NCBI GenBank assembly: GCA_040222275.1
Contig: JAVKDJ010000002.1
Span: forward strand, 372,001 to 436,000
Length of the DNA: 64,000 nucleotides
Direction of reading: 5' to 3'
DNA from: CAXBNB01 sp040222275
Lineage (GTDB): Bacteria; Bacteroidota; Bacteroidia; Cytophagales; Cyclobacteriaceae
Below the pieces are notes generated by a model. That model saw only the letters and a list, made by a program, of their open reading frames with translations. It did not search any database and was not told the origin of the DNA. The translations under genes were made by a program, and so were the position numbers. Positions 1 to 7,905 of the stretch are shown here, in pieces; position 1 is the first letter of the stretch, and the number at the start of each line of letters is the position of its first letter.

Positions 1-1007
1 TAAAGGTTTGTGAGATTCAAATCGGGCAAAACGACAAGCATGTGCAGCATCAATAGCAGTGTAACTACAAACTGGAACCAGGACCAGGTTTGCAACCATG
101 TGGAAGCTTTCGTATCATACTTCACCTGCGCATAGGGGTTTTCTATAATAGAAACTGGATATTTTGACCTCACATCCTCCGGCCTCCAGCCTGTAGGCTT
201 AAACCAAATCCGCAGCTTGTCCCAATAGCTTGTTGTTCTCCAGGCATCTTTTATCAGCAGCCAGAGGTGTTGGAAGTTTATCAGGATGGGGTTCCAGGTT
301 TGCGCAGGCTTCTTCGTGCCATATACACAAGGCACGTCTTCCAGCTCTTCCTGGTAGGTGCCAAACAGCCTGTCCCAGACTATGAATATCTGCGACAGGT
401 TTTTGTCCAGGTATTCTTTGTTGATGGCATGGTGCACACGGTGGATGGATGGCGTCACCAAAATGTACTCAAGCACCCCAAGTTTGGGTATATATCGGGT
501 ATGGTACCAAAACTGTAGAAACAAGTGGATCGGTGAAATGGTAGCGATTACCTCAGGAGGCAGCCCGATCAATGCGGCTGGGATCAGGAAAATGGCATAG
601 ATGGACAATACGTCTGAAATAGATTGCCTCAGGGCACATGGCAAGTTGAATTCTTCCGAACTATGGTGGATGACGTGGTAATTCCAGAAATAATTCATAT
701 AATGTGAAAGCCTGTGCATGCAGTAGCCTGCAAAATCAATGGCGATAAAACTGAGGATATAGACCCATATCGTTCCCTCTACCTGCACGACTTGAAAATG
801 ATCTACCATCCAGGAATAACCTATCACGATTACGGTCAGGCCCAATACATTTTTTACTGTATTGGTGATTCCGGAACTAAGGCTTGAGATGGCGTCAAAG
901 CTTCTCAGCTTTTCTTTTTTAACAAACCAGCCGTAAGCAGATTCTATGACCACCAATAGCAAAAAGGCAGGAATGGCAACCAATAAAACTTTGGCGTATG
1001 CTTCCAT
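1..1007 (-). CDS. Sterol desaturase / fatty acid hydroxylase family protein (partial, C-terminus outside window)
   Basis: The minus strand reads open from an ATG at 1007 to the window edge, giving 335 residues with no stop. The N-terminus has hydrophobic segments (about residues 7-21, 52-66 and 80-95), followed by the di-iron histidine clusters of this integral-membrane family: HRLSH (98-102), HVIHH (111-115) and HRVHH (near 195-199). The family uses a di-iron centre and O2 to hydroxylate or desaturate lipids, carotenoids or hopanoid/sterol-like substrates; the substrate cannot be read here. After the third His box comes a long C-terminal region with a further hydrophobic stretch, as in larger bacterial members. 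The gene opposes nothing and lies downstream of the CvfB-like gene on the same strand (77 bp gap). Confidence 0.85.
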   Translation of the reverse strand, partial: MEAYAKVLLVAIPAFLLLVVIESAYGWFVKKEKLRSFDAISSLSSGITNTVKNVLGLTVIVIGYSWMVDHFQVVQVEGTIWVYILSFIAIDFAGYCMHRLSHYMNYFWNYHVIHHSSEEFNLPCALRQSISDVLSIYAIFLIPAALIGLPPEVIATISPIHLFLQFWYHTRYIPKLGVLEYILVTPSIHRVHHAINKEYLDKNLSQIFIVWDRLFGTYQEELEDVPCVYGTKKPAQTWNPILINFQHLWLLIKDAWRTTSYWDKLRIWFKPTGWRPEDVRSKYPVSIIENPYAQVKYDTKASTWLQTWSWFQFVVTLLLMLHMLVVLPDLNLTNL

Positions 1008-1084
1008 ACGGGTAAATGTTGTTGGTACTGCAAGTTAGAATATCATTGGGATTTTAACAACCCACTGTAAACCAGCTGTTAAGG

Positions 1085-1915
1085 TCAGGTCAAATAGATG
1101 CCATCAGTTTCTATCCGGATCAGCCTTTGCTTGTACAAAGCCCCTATGGATTTTTTGAATATTTTTTTGCTCATGCCCAGAGCTTCTTTGATTGCCTCAG
1201 GGTTGGATTTATCGTTCAAGGCCATAAAACCACCGTTGAACTTCAGGTTTTCGAGTACTATTTCCGCATTTGGTTCTACATTGTCATAGCCGGGCCGTTC
1301 CAGCATGACATCTATTTTTTTGTCAGGGCGTATTTTTTTTACAAAGCCTGAGGTTTTATCCCCGGGTTGTATTTTCCTGAATATTTCATTGTCATAGACA
1401 AGGCCTTCATAGAGGTGGTTGATGATAACATTGTACCCAATATCTGTTTTTTTGCAGATCAGGAGTTCCACCTCTTGTCCTTCTTCCAACTCGATATCCA
1501 GCTTTTCGGCAAACTCAGTAGTTTTCATTGAGGCCGCAATGCGCTCAGTCCTTGGGTCGTAGTAAACAAAGACGAAAATCCACATGCCGGGTCTTACTGT
1601 GCCGGACTGCTCCCTATAGGGCACAAGCAAGTCTTTTTCCAGTCCCCAATCCAGAAAGGCCCCAGTTTGGTTGACATCTTTGACATGCAGATAGGCAAAT
1701 TCATCAGTTTTGGCGTATGGCTGTAACGTGGTGGCTATTATCCGATCCTCGGAATCTTTGTAGATAAATACGTCCAGTTTGTCCCCAACTTTCAATTCTT
1801 CGGGGGCATATTTTTGAGGGAGTAGCACATCATTGTCCTCGCTATCGCCGAGATAAAAGCCAAAGTCCACCTGGCGCAGGACTTCCAGGGTATTGTTTTT
1901 GCCAATGTTGATCAT
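1085..1915 (-). CDS. CvfB-like S1-domain RNA-binding protein
   Basis: A 276-residue protein of the CvfB/YitL type, with tandem S1-like OB-fold modules and a C-terminal winged-helix domain. An S1-like segment is seen around VNQTGAFLDWGLEKDLLVP, followed by a second S1-type segment (GYNVIINHLYEGLVY) and a C-terminal helix-turn-helix-like region (EALGMSKKIFKKSIGALYK). Family members bind RNA, and in Staphylococcus CvfB affects virulence gene expression; the role in Bacteroidota is not established. I start at the ATG at 1915 (MINIGKNN) because this matches the family N-terminus; the 18 in-frame codons upstream to 1969 do not look like protein. Confidence 0.85.
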   Translation of the reverse strand: MINIGKNNTLEVLRQVDFGFYLGDSEDNDVLLPQKYAPEELKVGDKLDVFIYKDSEDRIIATTLQPYAKTDEFAYLHVKDVNQTGAFLDWGLEKDLLVPYREQSGTVRPGMWIFVFVYYDPRTERIAASMKTTEFAEKLDIELEEGQEVELLICKKTDIGYNVIINHLYEGLVYDNEIFRKIQPGDKTSGFVKKIRPDKKIDVMLERPGYDNVEPNAEIVLENLKFNGGFMALNDKSNPEAIKEALGMSKKIFKKSIGALYKQRLIRIETDGIYLT

Positions 1916-2084
1916 TGGCGCAAAGGTAGGCCAATAAATTGGACTTGTCAGTAATGGGACAGGAGGCAAATTAACTAATATGTGCCGTCAATAAGTTTTA
2001 TTATATTAAATTTGAGGTTGCCACGTTTTAAAAAAGCACAAATGTTCTACACTTCCCCTGTGTGAACAAGAAAAGACACCCATT

Positions 2085-3191
2085 ATGAAGCTAGATAAAG
2101 TCAGTTTTGCCAACCACAAGGACGTTGAGTTTATAAAAACAGTACGCCAGAGAGTATCGGAATATTTCAAGACAAAAAACATTTCGAGGTATGGCAATGC
2201 CAAAATGGTGGTGAAATCTGCCTTTATGCTTTGTCTGTTCTTTGTGCCTTATTTTCTGATGATGTTTGGGGCAATTACTTCACCACTTGGGATTTACTCC
2301 ATGTGGTTGCTTATGGGAATGGGTATGGCTGGCATTGGGATGTCCATCATGCATGATGCCAACCATGGGGCTTATTCCAAGAACAAAGTTGTAAATAAAC
2401 TGATGGGTATATGCTCCGATCTGGTTGGTGCCAGCAGTACCAATTGGAAAATCCAGCACAATGTTTTGCACCACACTTATACCAATGTTGATGGTATGGA
2501 TGAAGACATAGACCCAAGCGGTGTGATGCGTTTTTCCCCGCATAAAAAATGGCATAGAATTTACCAGCTTCAACATATTTACGCATGGTTTTTTTACGGG
2601 ATCATGACCCTTTTCTGGGTGACAGCCAAGGATTTCACCTCATTATACAAGTACAGGAAAATGGGACTCAATATCAGCTATGGCAATATGAGCAAGTTGC
2701 TGATAGAGTTGATAGCCTGGAAAAAATTCTACTATGGTTATATTATCGTATTGCCTTTGATTTTCCTACCTGTTCCGTGGTGGCAAGTACTTTTGGGTTT
2801 TGTGAGCTTACATTTTGTTTGTGGCATTATCCTCTCCTGCATATTTCAGTTGGCTCATGTCATGCCGGATATGGAATATCCCGAAATAGATGAAACCGGA
2901 TCCCTGGAAAACAACTGGGCCATCCACCAGGTACTCACTACGGCCAATTACTCACCATCCAGCAAAATACTGTCTTGGTTTATTGGAGGGCTAAACTACC
3001 AGATCGAGCATCACCTGTTTCCCAATATTTGCCATATCCATTATAAAAACATTTCTAAGATTGTGAAAAAAACGGCTTTGGAATTTAACCTCCCATACCG
3101 TTCGCAACCTACATTTGTTTCGGCCCTCTGGAACCATATAAAAATGCTTAAGCGATTGGGTTCATACCAATTGGCAGAAGTGAAGGCATAA
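2085..3191 (+). CDS. Fatty acid desaturase (acyl-lipid / acyl-CoA type)
   Basis: A 368-residue integral-membrane di-iron desaturase. Histidine boxes are complete: HDANH (90-94), HNVLHH (125-130) and QIEHH (near 305). The last box has Gln instead of His as its first residue, a hallmark of front-end-type desaturases; the N-terminal cytochrome b5 domain of eukaryotic front-end enzymes is absent, so electrons must come from a separate ferredoxin or cytochrome. Hydrophobic hairpins lie at about 45-90 and 210-260. The expected role is insertion of a double bond into membrane acyl chains, often induced by cold. It is divergent from the CvfB-like gene and convergent with the LolA-like gene, so probably monocistronic. 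Confidence 0.9.
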   Translation: MKLDKVSFANHKDVEFIKTVRQRVSEYFKTKNISRYGNAKMVVKSAFMLCLFFVPYFLMMFGAITSPLGIYSMWLLMGMGMAGIGMSIMHDANHGAYSKNKVVNKLMGICSDLVGASSTNWKIQHNVLHHTYTNVDGMDEDIDPSGVMRFSPHKKWHRIYQLQHIYAWFFYGIMTLFWVTAKDFTSLYKYRKMGLNISYGNMSKLLIELIAWKKFYYGYIIVLPLIFLPVPWWQVLLGFVSLHFVCGIILSCIFQLAHVMPDMEYPEIDETGSLENNWAIHQVLTTANYSPSSKILSWFIGGLNYQIEHHLFPNICHIHYKNISKIVKKTALEFNLPYRSQPTFVSALWNHIKMLKRLGSYQLAEVKA

Positions 3192-3206
3192 ACCTAATCC
3201 GTCTCC

Positions 3207-3929
3207 TTAGTTCTCCGGTTTTTTAAAAAAAGAATTGGGTACACCATGCCCAAGCACCAATTCAGTCAGTACTATATTGGTAGTACCCTTTCTGCCCCTT
3301 ATCTCGTATTCCATGGCCATATTGATACCGGCCTGCGGCCTATAGCTTTTGAAAAAGACCTCTTGATAAATATACTTCTCATTGCCTTGATCCCTTTCCA
3401 CGGTTTTAAATATTTGAAAGGAGGCAGGGTCTATAAAATAGTCGGTAAAGCGTGTTTCAGCTGAATTGATGCGGATTACATGATAGGGTTCGTCATCACT
3501 TATTTGTTCACCGATGTACTCCATTTCCAGGCTGTCCATTTTTGCCAGGTATAGCGGACTGTCAATGCCGGGGTAACCGGATAATTTCGATATTTCAGTT
3601 GGCGTCATTTCTTGCGGGTCATTGTTCCCCAACCATGGGGCAATCCGCCAATACCCCTGCCCATCAAAAACATTGACAAACGTTTCACCCTCCCATGTCC
3701 CTTCCAACCTCACCTTGTTTGGGCGCTTTCTTGTAATCTGCACTTTGCTTTGTTTTGTAAAACCACTTATTTCTGTGATGTCGAGCTGGGCCGTACGAAC
3801 CAGAAGCAGCTGATCTTGCCCCCAACTTTCGAGGTGTAGGTCGATGATCGTTTCCAGCTCTTGTGCAGCCAAAAAACAAGGCATGAAGCTTGTAACAATC
3901 GTTAGAATAAAAGTGTGGATTTTTTTCAT
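3207..3929 (-). CDS. LolA-like secreted outer-membrane lipoprotein-sorting family protein
   Basis: 240 residues with a Sec signal peptide (MKKIHTFILTIVTSFMPCFLAAQ, cleaved near residue 22). The mature part has the LolA/LppX-like pattern: short strands carrying KVQITRKRPNKVRLEGTWEG, then FDGQGYWRIAPW and a later DYFIDPASFQIFKT segment. This half-barrel fold binds lipids or lipoprotein acyl chains in the periplasm. It is not the canonical lolA, which is shorter and usually near ftsK; it more closely resembles the uncharacterised LolA-like paralogues common in Bacteroidota. The 3' end faces the desaturase with only 15 bp between stop codons. Confidence 0.7.
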   Translation of the reverse strand: MKKIHTFILTIVTSFMPCFLAAQELETIIDLHLESWGQDQLLLVRTAQLDITEISGFTKQSKVQITRKRPNKVRLEGTWEGETFVNVFDGQGYWRIAPWLGNNDPQEMTPTEISKLSGYPGIDSPLYLAKMDSLEMEYIGEQISDDEPYHVIRINSAETRFTDYFIDPASFQIFKTVERDQGNEKYIYQEVFFKSYRPQAGINMAMEYEIRGRKGTTNIVLTELVLGHGVPNSFFKKPEN

Positions 3930-4157
3930 TTTGTCAATCTAGGCTAAAAATACGCTGATTCATGCAATTTGTACAGCCCTGCTCAACGATTTTCTAAATG
4001 ATGGCGGGGAAACACCTAAAGGGTTTCACAAAACCATCTCAATCTCTCAGAGTATTTGAATAAATGGCTATATTGGAATGGTCTTTGGGAGAAAGGACGA
4101 ATACTCCAAAGAACAGCTATTTTCAAAAAAAAACAGACAAGATAAACCATCACTCAA

Positions 4158-4655
4158 ATGCGCAATTTTTTTCTGATTCTCCTGGTGCTGACCTCCCTGG
4201 CAGCACATGCCCAGGGCGACAAGGCTTTCGAAAAGGCCTTTAAAGCTTATGAAAATGGCAATTATGAAAAAGCCCTGGAGCTATTCAATGAAATGGAAAG
4301 GACCCAGGACTCCAATCGCGAATTTTTTCTTTTCCGTGGGATATGTTTTTCTGAAACCGGAAATGACGTCAAGGCAATAGCCGATTACAACAAAGCTTTG
4401 GAAATTGACACCAATTATTCAGAAGCTTACAATCAACGGGGATTTTCTTTTTTCTCTCAAGGAAACGATTCTTTGGCCATCAGGGACTTTGACCAGGCTA
4501 TTTTGCTCAACCCCGATATGGTAGAAACCTATATGAACCGCGGCTCTGCCAAATATGATGCCGGGGACCTGGACGGTGCTTGTGCCGATTGGAAAACGGC
4601 CAGCGACAAGGGTCTTGGCATAGTTGAGCAGTTAATTGACCAGTTGTGTAAATAA
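4158..4655 (+). CDS. Secreted tetratricopeptide repeat protein
   Basis: 165 residues: a signal peptide (about residues 1-18, ending AAHAQG), then about three TPR units (KAFEKAFKAYENGNYEKALE; an FFLFRGICFSETGNDVKAIADYNKAL unit; an AYNQRGFSFFSQGNDSLAIRDF unit) and a fourth, shorter GACADWKTASDKG unit that is typical of the last repeat in such proteins. The expected role is protein-protein interaction in the periplasm; no partner can be read from the neighbourhood. It starts at the ATG at 4158 and stands alone between divergent and co-directional neighbours. Confidence 0.8.
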   Translation: MRNFFLILLVLTSLAAHAQGDKAFEKAFKAYENGNYEKALELFNEMERTQDSNREFFLFRGICFSETGNDVKAIADYNKALEIDTNYSEAYNQRGFSFFSQGNDSLAIRDFDQAILLNPDMVETYMNRGSAKYDAGDLDGACADWKTASDKGLGIVEQLIDQLCK

Positions 4656-4742
4656 ATTGTGATGCAGTTGTAAAGCGCTGAAATTTGAAACTTTAGCTGG
4701 CATGGAAAATATCAGTTTGTGGTACATGGCTCCAACAACCCG

Positions 4743-4786
4743 CAACTTTGACCTTAAAAACCGAGCGAAGGGCAAAGGTAAAGTTG
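4743..4786. other. Interrupted hairpin upstream of the ABC permease pair
   Basis: CAACTTT (4743-4749) pairs with AAAGTTG (4780-4786) and, after a single bulged G, ACCTT (4751-4755) pairs with AAGGT (4775-4779). The loop is 19 bases. It ends 22 bp before the permease ATG at 4809 and has no T-run, so it is more likely a leader structure or protein-binding site than a terminator. Confidence 0.35.
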
Positions 4787-4808
4787 TTGCTTTCTTCAGG
4801 TATTAGAA

Positions 4809-6083
4809 ATGGGTAGATATATTTTCAATAGGCTGGTTATGATCATACCCTTTGCTTTATTGGGTATCATGTTGGTGTTTGTGGTTTTTGAATCTTCGTG
4901 GAGGCCTGATCAATCAAGGCTGAGGAATAGCCAGGAATTGTACAATACTGATCCGCTGCTCCTTCAAGAAATAGAATGCCAACAGCGGAGGGAGTTGCAC
5001 CTCGACTGGCCTGTTTTTTATTTTTCTATCACTCCTTATGCATTGCCAGCAAATTTCAGGGAAATCTGTAGCGCTCAGGACCGTCAGTTGCTGAAAGCCC
5101 TATGCCTTCATAATGGAAACACAGAAGGGGCACTCAGTTTTTTGAACTCTTTGAAGAAAGCAAAAAGTAGGGAATACAGCGCACAACTGGAAATGACCGC
5201 TGGAATGACTGAAATAGAGGATATCGAAAAGTCCATAGCCGGCCATAATGAGCTTCGAAGTGTACTTGAGTCATATAAAGCCTCTGATAAGTCCTATAGA
5301 ATATACATTCCTCGTATAGGCTTTAGTTCATCTAAAAACCAGTTCCACGATTGGTTAATCGATATCTCGCGCTTCGATTTCGGAAAGTCGACATTCGATA
5401 ACCAGGATATTGCCACTAAAGTAAACCGCGCCTTTTCCAATACTGTCGTTTATACTTTGCCATGTGTTTTTATTGTTTTCATATTGGCCATTTACCTCGG
5501 CAGGTATTTGTCTGCTAACACGGGGTTGCCAAATTCCATCGTATCTAATTTCCTCTATTTCCTGGATGCCATACCTCCGTTTTGGCTTGCCATCGTGTTG
5601 ATGCTTGGCGCTGCTTCAGCTGGTTTTGGTTATAGCTCATTGAGTTTTGGTTCAACATCTTATTGGGAAATGGTTTATCAATACAGTTTGCCAATGCTCA
5701 CACTGGTGTTGACCTTACTTCCGTATGTGACCAAACAGGTGCAGGCATCCATAGAAAAAACTTTGGCACAACCATTTATAAAAACTGCCAGAACGAAGGG
5801 ATTGGCCGAAAGTGAAGTTTTCAGAAGGCACGTTTTGAGAAATGCTTCGTTACCAGTTGTCACACTTTTATTCGATTACCTGGCTTATGCCTTTGCAGGT
5901 GCTTTCGTGATAGAATTGGTTTTTTCCATACCAGGCATTGGCCAGCTGATGGCAGACGCTGTGCTTACCAACGACATACAAGTCATTTCAGCTGTCATTT
6001 TATACCTTATCTTCATCAAAATGGCTTTAATGCTGCTGAGCGATGTTGCCAAATATTTTCTCAATCCATCCATAAAATTTTAA
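4809..6083 (+). CDS. ABC transporter permease, oligopeptide/dipeptide type (DppB-like) with large extracytoplasmic insertion
   Basis: A 424-residue inner-membrane permease of the DppB/OppB family: TM1 at about residues 7-27, further TM segments from about 215 on, and the cytoplasmic coupling (EAA) loop TARTKGLAESEVFRRHVLRN, followed by the usual GxxPGIGQL-type sequence (SIPGIGQLMADAV). Most family members are about 300-340 residues. The extra length is a soluble region of roughly 180 residues between TM1 and TM2, with a charged helical stretch (GMTEIEDIEKSIAGHNELRS). The partner permease follows one base after the stop codon. No ATPase or binding-protein gene is adjacent; a family-5 binding lipoprotein lies at 58220-59965 but may serve another transporter. 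Confidence 0.85.
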   Translation: MGRYIFNRLVMIIPFALLGIMLVFVVFESSWRPDQSRLRNSQELYNTDPLLLQEIECQQRRELHLDWPVFYFSITPYALPANFREICSAQDRQLLKALCLHNGNTEGALSFLNSLKKAKSREYSAQLEMTAGMTEIEDIEKSIAGHNELRSVLESYKASDKSYRIYIPRIGFSSSKNQFHDWLIDISRFDFGKSTFDNQDIATKVNRAFSNTVVYTLPCVFIVFILAIYLGRYLSANTGLPNSIVSNFLYFLDAIPPFWLAIVLMLGAASAGFGYSSLSFGSTSYWEMVYQYSLPMLTLVLTLLPYVTKQVQASIEKTLAQPFIKTARTKGLAESEVFRRHVLRNASLPVVTLLFDYLAYAFAGAFVIELVFSIPGIGQLMADAVLTNDIQVISAVILYLIFIKMALMLLSDVAKYFLNPSIKF

Positions 6084-6084
6084 C

Positions 6085-7116
6085 GTGAAGGAAAAGGTTA
6101 AAAACATATTGGACTATAGCGCGATCACCTACTTAGGCATTGTTTTTATTCTGTGCCTTTTTCCCCACTTTATTCTTGGGTTACTTGGGTTGGATATTGA
6201 TGTCCATTTAAAAGCAGGCAGTCAATCGCCTGCCTGGAACGTGGCGGAGGTTTTTGGCAGGGACAATCTAGGTAGAAGTATTTTGGCCATGATGATCAAC
6301 GGTGCAAAATTCTCGCTGGCCATCAGCATTTTTTCAGCGACCCTGGCCACTGTCATTGGTGTTTTTCTCGGGGCATTTTCGGGTTTTTTTGGGGACAATG
6401 CCCTGAAAGTTACCCTTGGGAACTCCCTGTTGCTGATATTGCTTGTTCCTATCAATTTTTATTACATAGGCCTGGCAACCAACCTTGATCCCCTTGAAGG
6501 AGTGTTATTGGTTTCGGGTTGTCTTCTGCTGTCTTTGTTGGTTTGGTGGCTGATTGACGCTGCATTCAGGAAGCTAAGTATATTTCAACGGAAAATGTCC
6601 GTACCAGTGGATTTCGTACAAATGAAGTTTGTAGAAATCCTGTATGCCATTCCTACATATTTTGTGCTGTTGGCTTTGGCCGGCATTTTCAAACCTTCGG
6701 TTCAATCACTGGTTGTGATCATTGGCATTACATCCTGGCCAATGACAGCTTTGTTGTTGAGGACAGAAATGCTAAAGATCCGCGAAATGGATTTTGTACA
6801 TGCCTTGAAACTTGCAGGCGTTCCGTGGTATCGCATCCTTTTCCGCCACGCCATTCCGAATGCCATCAGCCCAGTTGTGGTCGATTTTTTGTTTTTTGCC
6901 TCAGGTTTGCTGGTCATCGAATCCACACTTTCATTTATAGGTATTGGCCTGCCAGGTGAGATTATTTCTTGGGGAAAAATACTGGCGAGTTTCAAGCACA
7001 ATTCAGCAAGTTGGTGGACCGCCCTGTTTCCGGGGATCATTATATTCCTGACAGTCTTATCGTTTCATCGGGTTGGTAGGATGGTTAAGATAAAATATAG
7101 CTTTACAAGCCATTAG
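6085..7116 (+). CDS. ABC transporter permease, oligopeptide/dipeptide type (DppC-like)
   Basis: A 343-residue DppC/OppC-family inner-membrane permease forming a heterodimer with the preceding DppB-like protein. Recognisable are the N-terminal GRDNLGRSILAMMINGAKFS motif that precedes the core TM bundle, the coupling loop HALKLAGVPWYRILFRHAIPN, and the IESTLSFIGIGLPG signature near the C-terminus. The start is a GTG at 6085, one base after the upstream TAA (6081-6083), implying translational coupling. An insertion with two extra hydrophobic segments (about residues 110-160) lengthens the protein compared with classical DppC. Its last 14 bases overlap the convergent Fe-S gene. Confidence 0.88.
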   Translation: MKEKVKNILDYSAITYLGIVFILCLFPHFILGLLGLDIDVHLKAGSQSPAWNVAEVFGRDNLGRSILAMMINGAKFSLAISIFSATLATVIGVFLGAFSGFFGDNALKVTLGNSLLLILLVPINFYYIGLATNLDPLEGVLLVSGCLLLSLLVWWLIDAAFRKLSIFQRKMSVPVDFVQMKFVEILYAIPTYFVLLALAGIFKPSVQSLVVIIGITSWPMTALLLRTEMLKIREMDFVHALKLAGVPWYRILFRHAIPNAISPVVVDFLFFASGLLVIESTLSFIGIGLPGEIISWGKILASFKHNSASWWTALFPGIIIFLTVLSFHRVGRMVKIKYSFTSH

Positions 7117-7900
7117 CCTCAGAGATCAATTCCGCCAGGTCTTTCACTTTTACCTCTTCTTCTTTCTCTTTGTTTTTAACACCATCAGATAGCATAGTCA
7201 TGCAAAAAGGGCAAGCCGAAGCGATTACATTGGCTCCAGTAGCCAGGGCTTCCTCTGTTCTTTCAATATTGATTTCCTTGTCGCCGTTCTCGGCATCTTT
7301 AAACATTTGAGCCCCACCTGCCCCACAACACAATCCCTTCGTCCTACACCGTTTCATCTCTACCAGCTCAGCATCCAGGGTTTCCAATACTGCCCTTGGG
7401 GCTTCATATACACCATTGGCACGGCCAAGGTAGCAGGAGTCGTGGTAGGTGATTTTTTTCCCCTTGAACTCACCGCCTCCCTGTAGCACTATTTTGCCTT
7501 CATTGATCAGTTCTTGCAGGTACACAGAATGATGGACAACATCATAGTTTCCACCAAGGTCCGGGTATTCATTTTTTAGTGTATTGAAACAATGGGGGCA
7601 AGCCGTCACAATCTTTTTAATCTGATAACCATCCAGAAGTTGAATGTTGGACATGGCCTGCATCTGAAATAGAAATTCGTTTCCGGCCCTTCGGGCAGGG
7701 TCGCCGGTGCATGCCTCTTCATCTCCCAGTACAGCAAAATCAATCCCGACGTGATTCAAAATTTTGGCAAAAGCAACGGTCACTTTTTTGTAGCGATCGT
7801 CAAAAGACCCGGCACAGCCAACCCAAAACAGCACTTCAGGGGTTTTTCCTTCTGCGGCCATTGTGGCCATCGTGGGGCTTTTATAATCAGTATTTTCCAT
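7103..7900 (-). CDS. CCG-domain (Fe-S)-binding oxidoreductase subunit, HdrB/GlpC C-terminal type
   Basis: 265 residues with two cysteine-rich CCG-type domains: an N-terminal set (VGCAGSFDDRYKKV, later VTACPHCFNTLKNEYP) and a C-terminal set (HDSCYLGR, CCGAGGAQMF, ACPFCMTML). Such domains in HdrB, GlpC and LutA/LudA hold a noncubane 4Fe-4S cluster and pass two-electron chemistry to a membrane partner. The membrane subunit is the next gene upstream on the same strand. I start at the ATG at 7900 (MENTDYK); a GTG at 7906 in the same frame overlaps the upstream TAG and is the alternative. Most likely this is the catalytic half of a split ETF:quinone or HdrDE-type oxidoreductase. Confidence 0.85.
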   Translation of the reverse strand: MENTDYKSPTMATMAAEGKTPEVLFWVGCAGSFDDRYKKVTVAFAKILNHVGIDFAVLGDEEACTGDPARRAGNEFLFQMQAMSNIQLLDGYQIKKIVTACPHCFNTLKNEYPDLGGNYDVVHHSVYLQELINEGKIVLQGGGEFKGKKITYHDSCYLGRANGVYEAPRAVLETLDAELVEMKRCRTKGLCCGAGGAQMFKDAENGDKEINIERTEEALATGANVIASACPFCMTMLSDGVKNKEKEEEVKVKDLAELISEANGL

Positions 7901-7905
7901 GGGCA

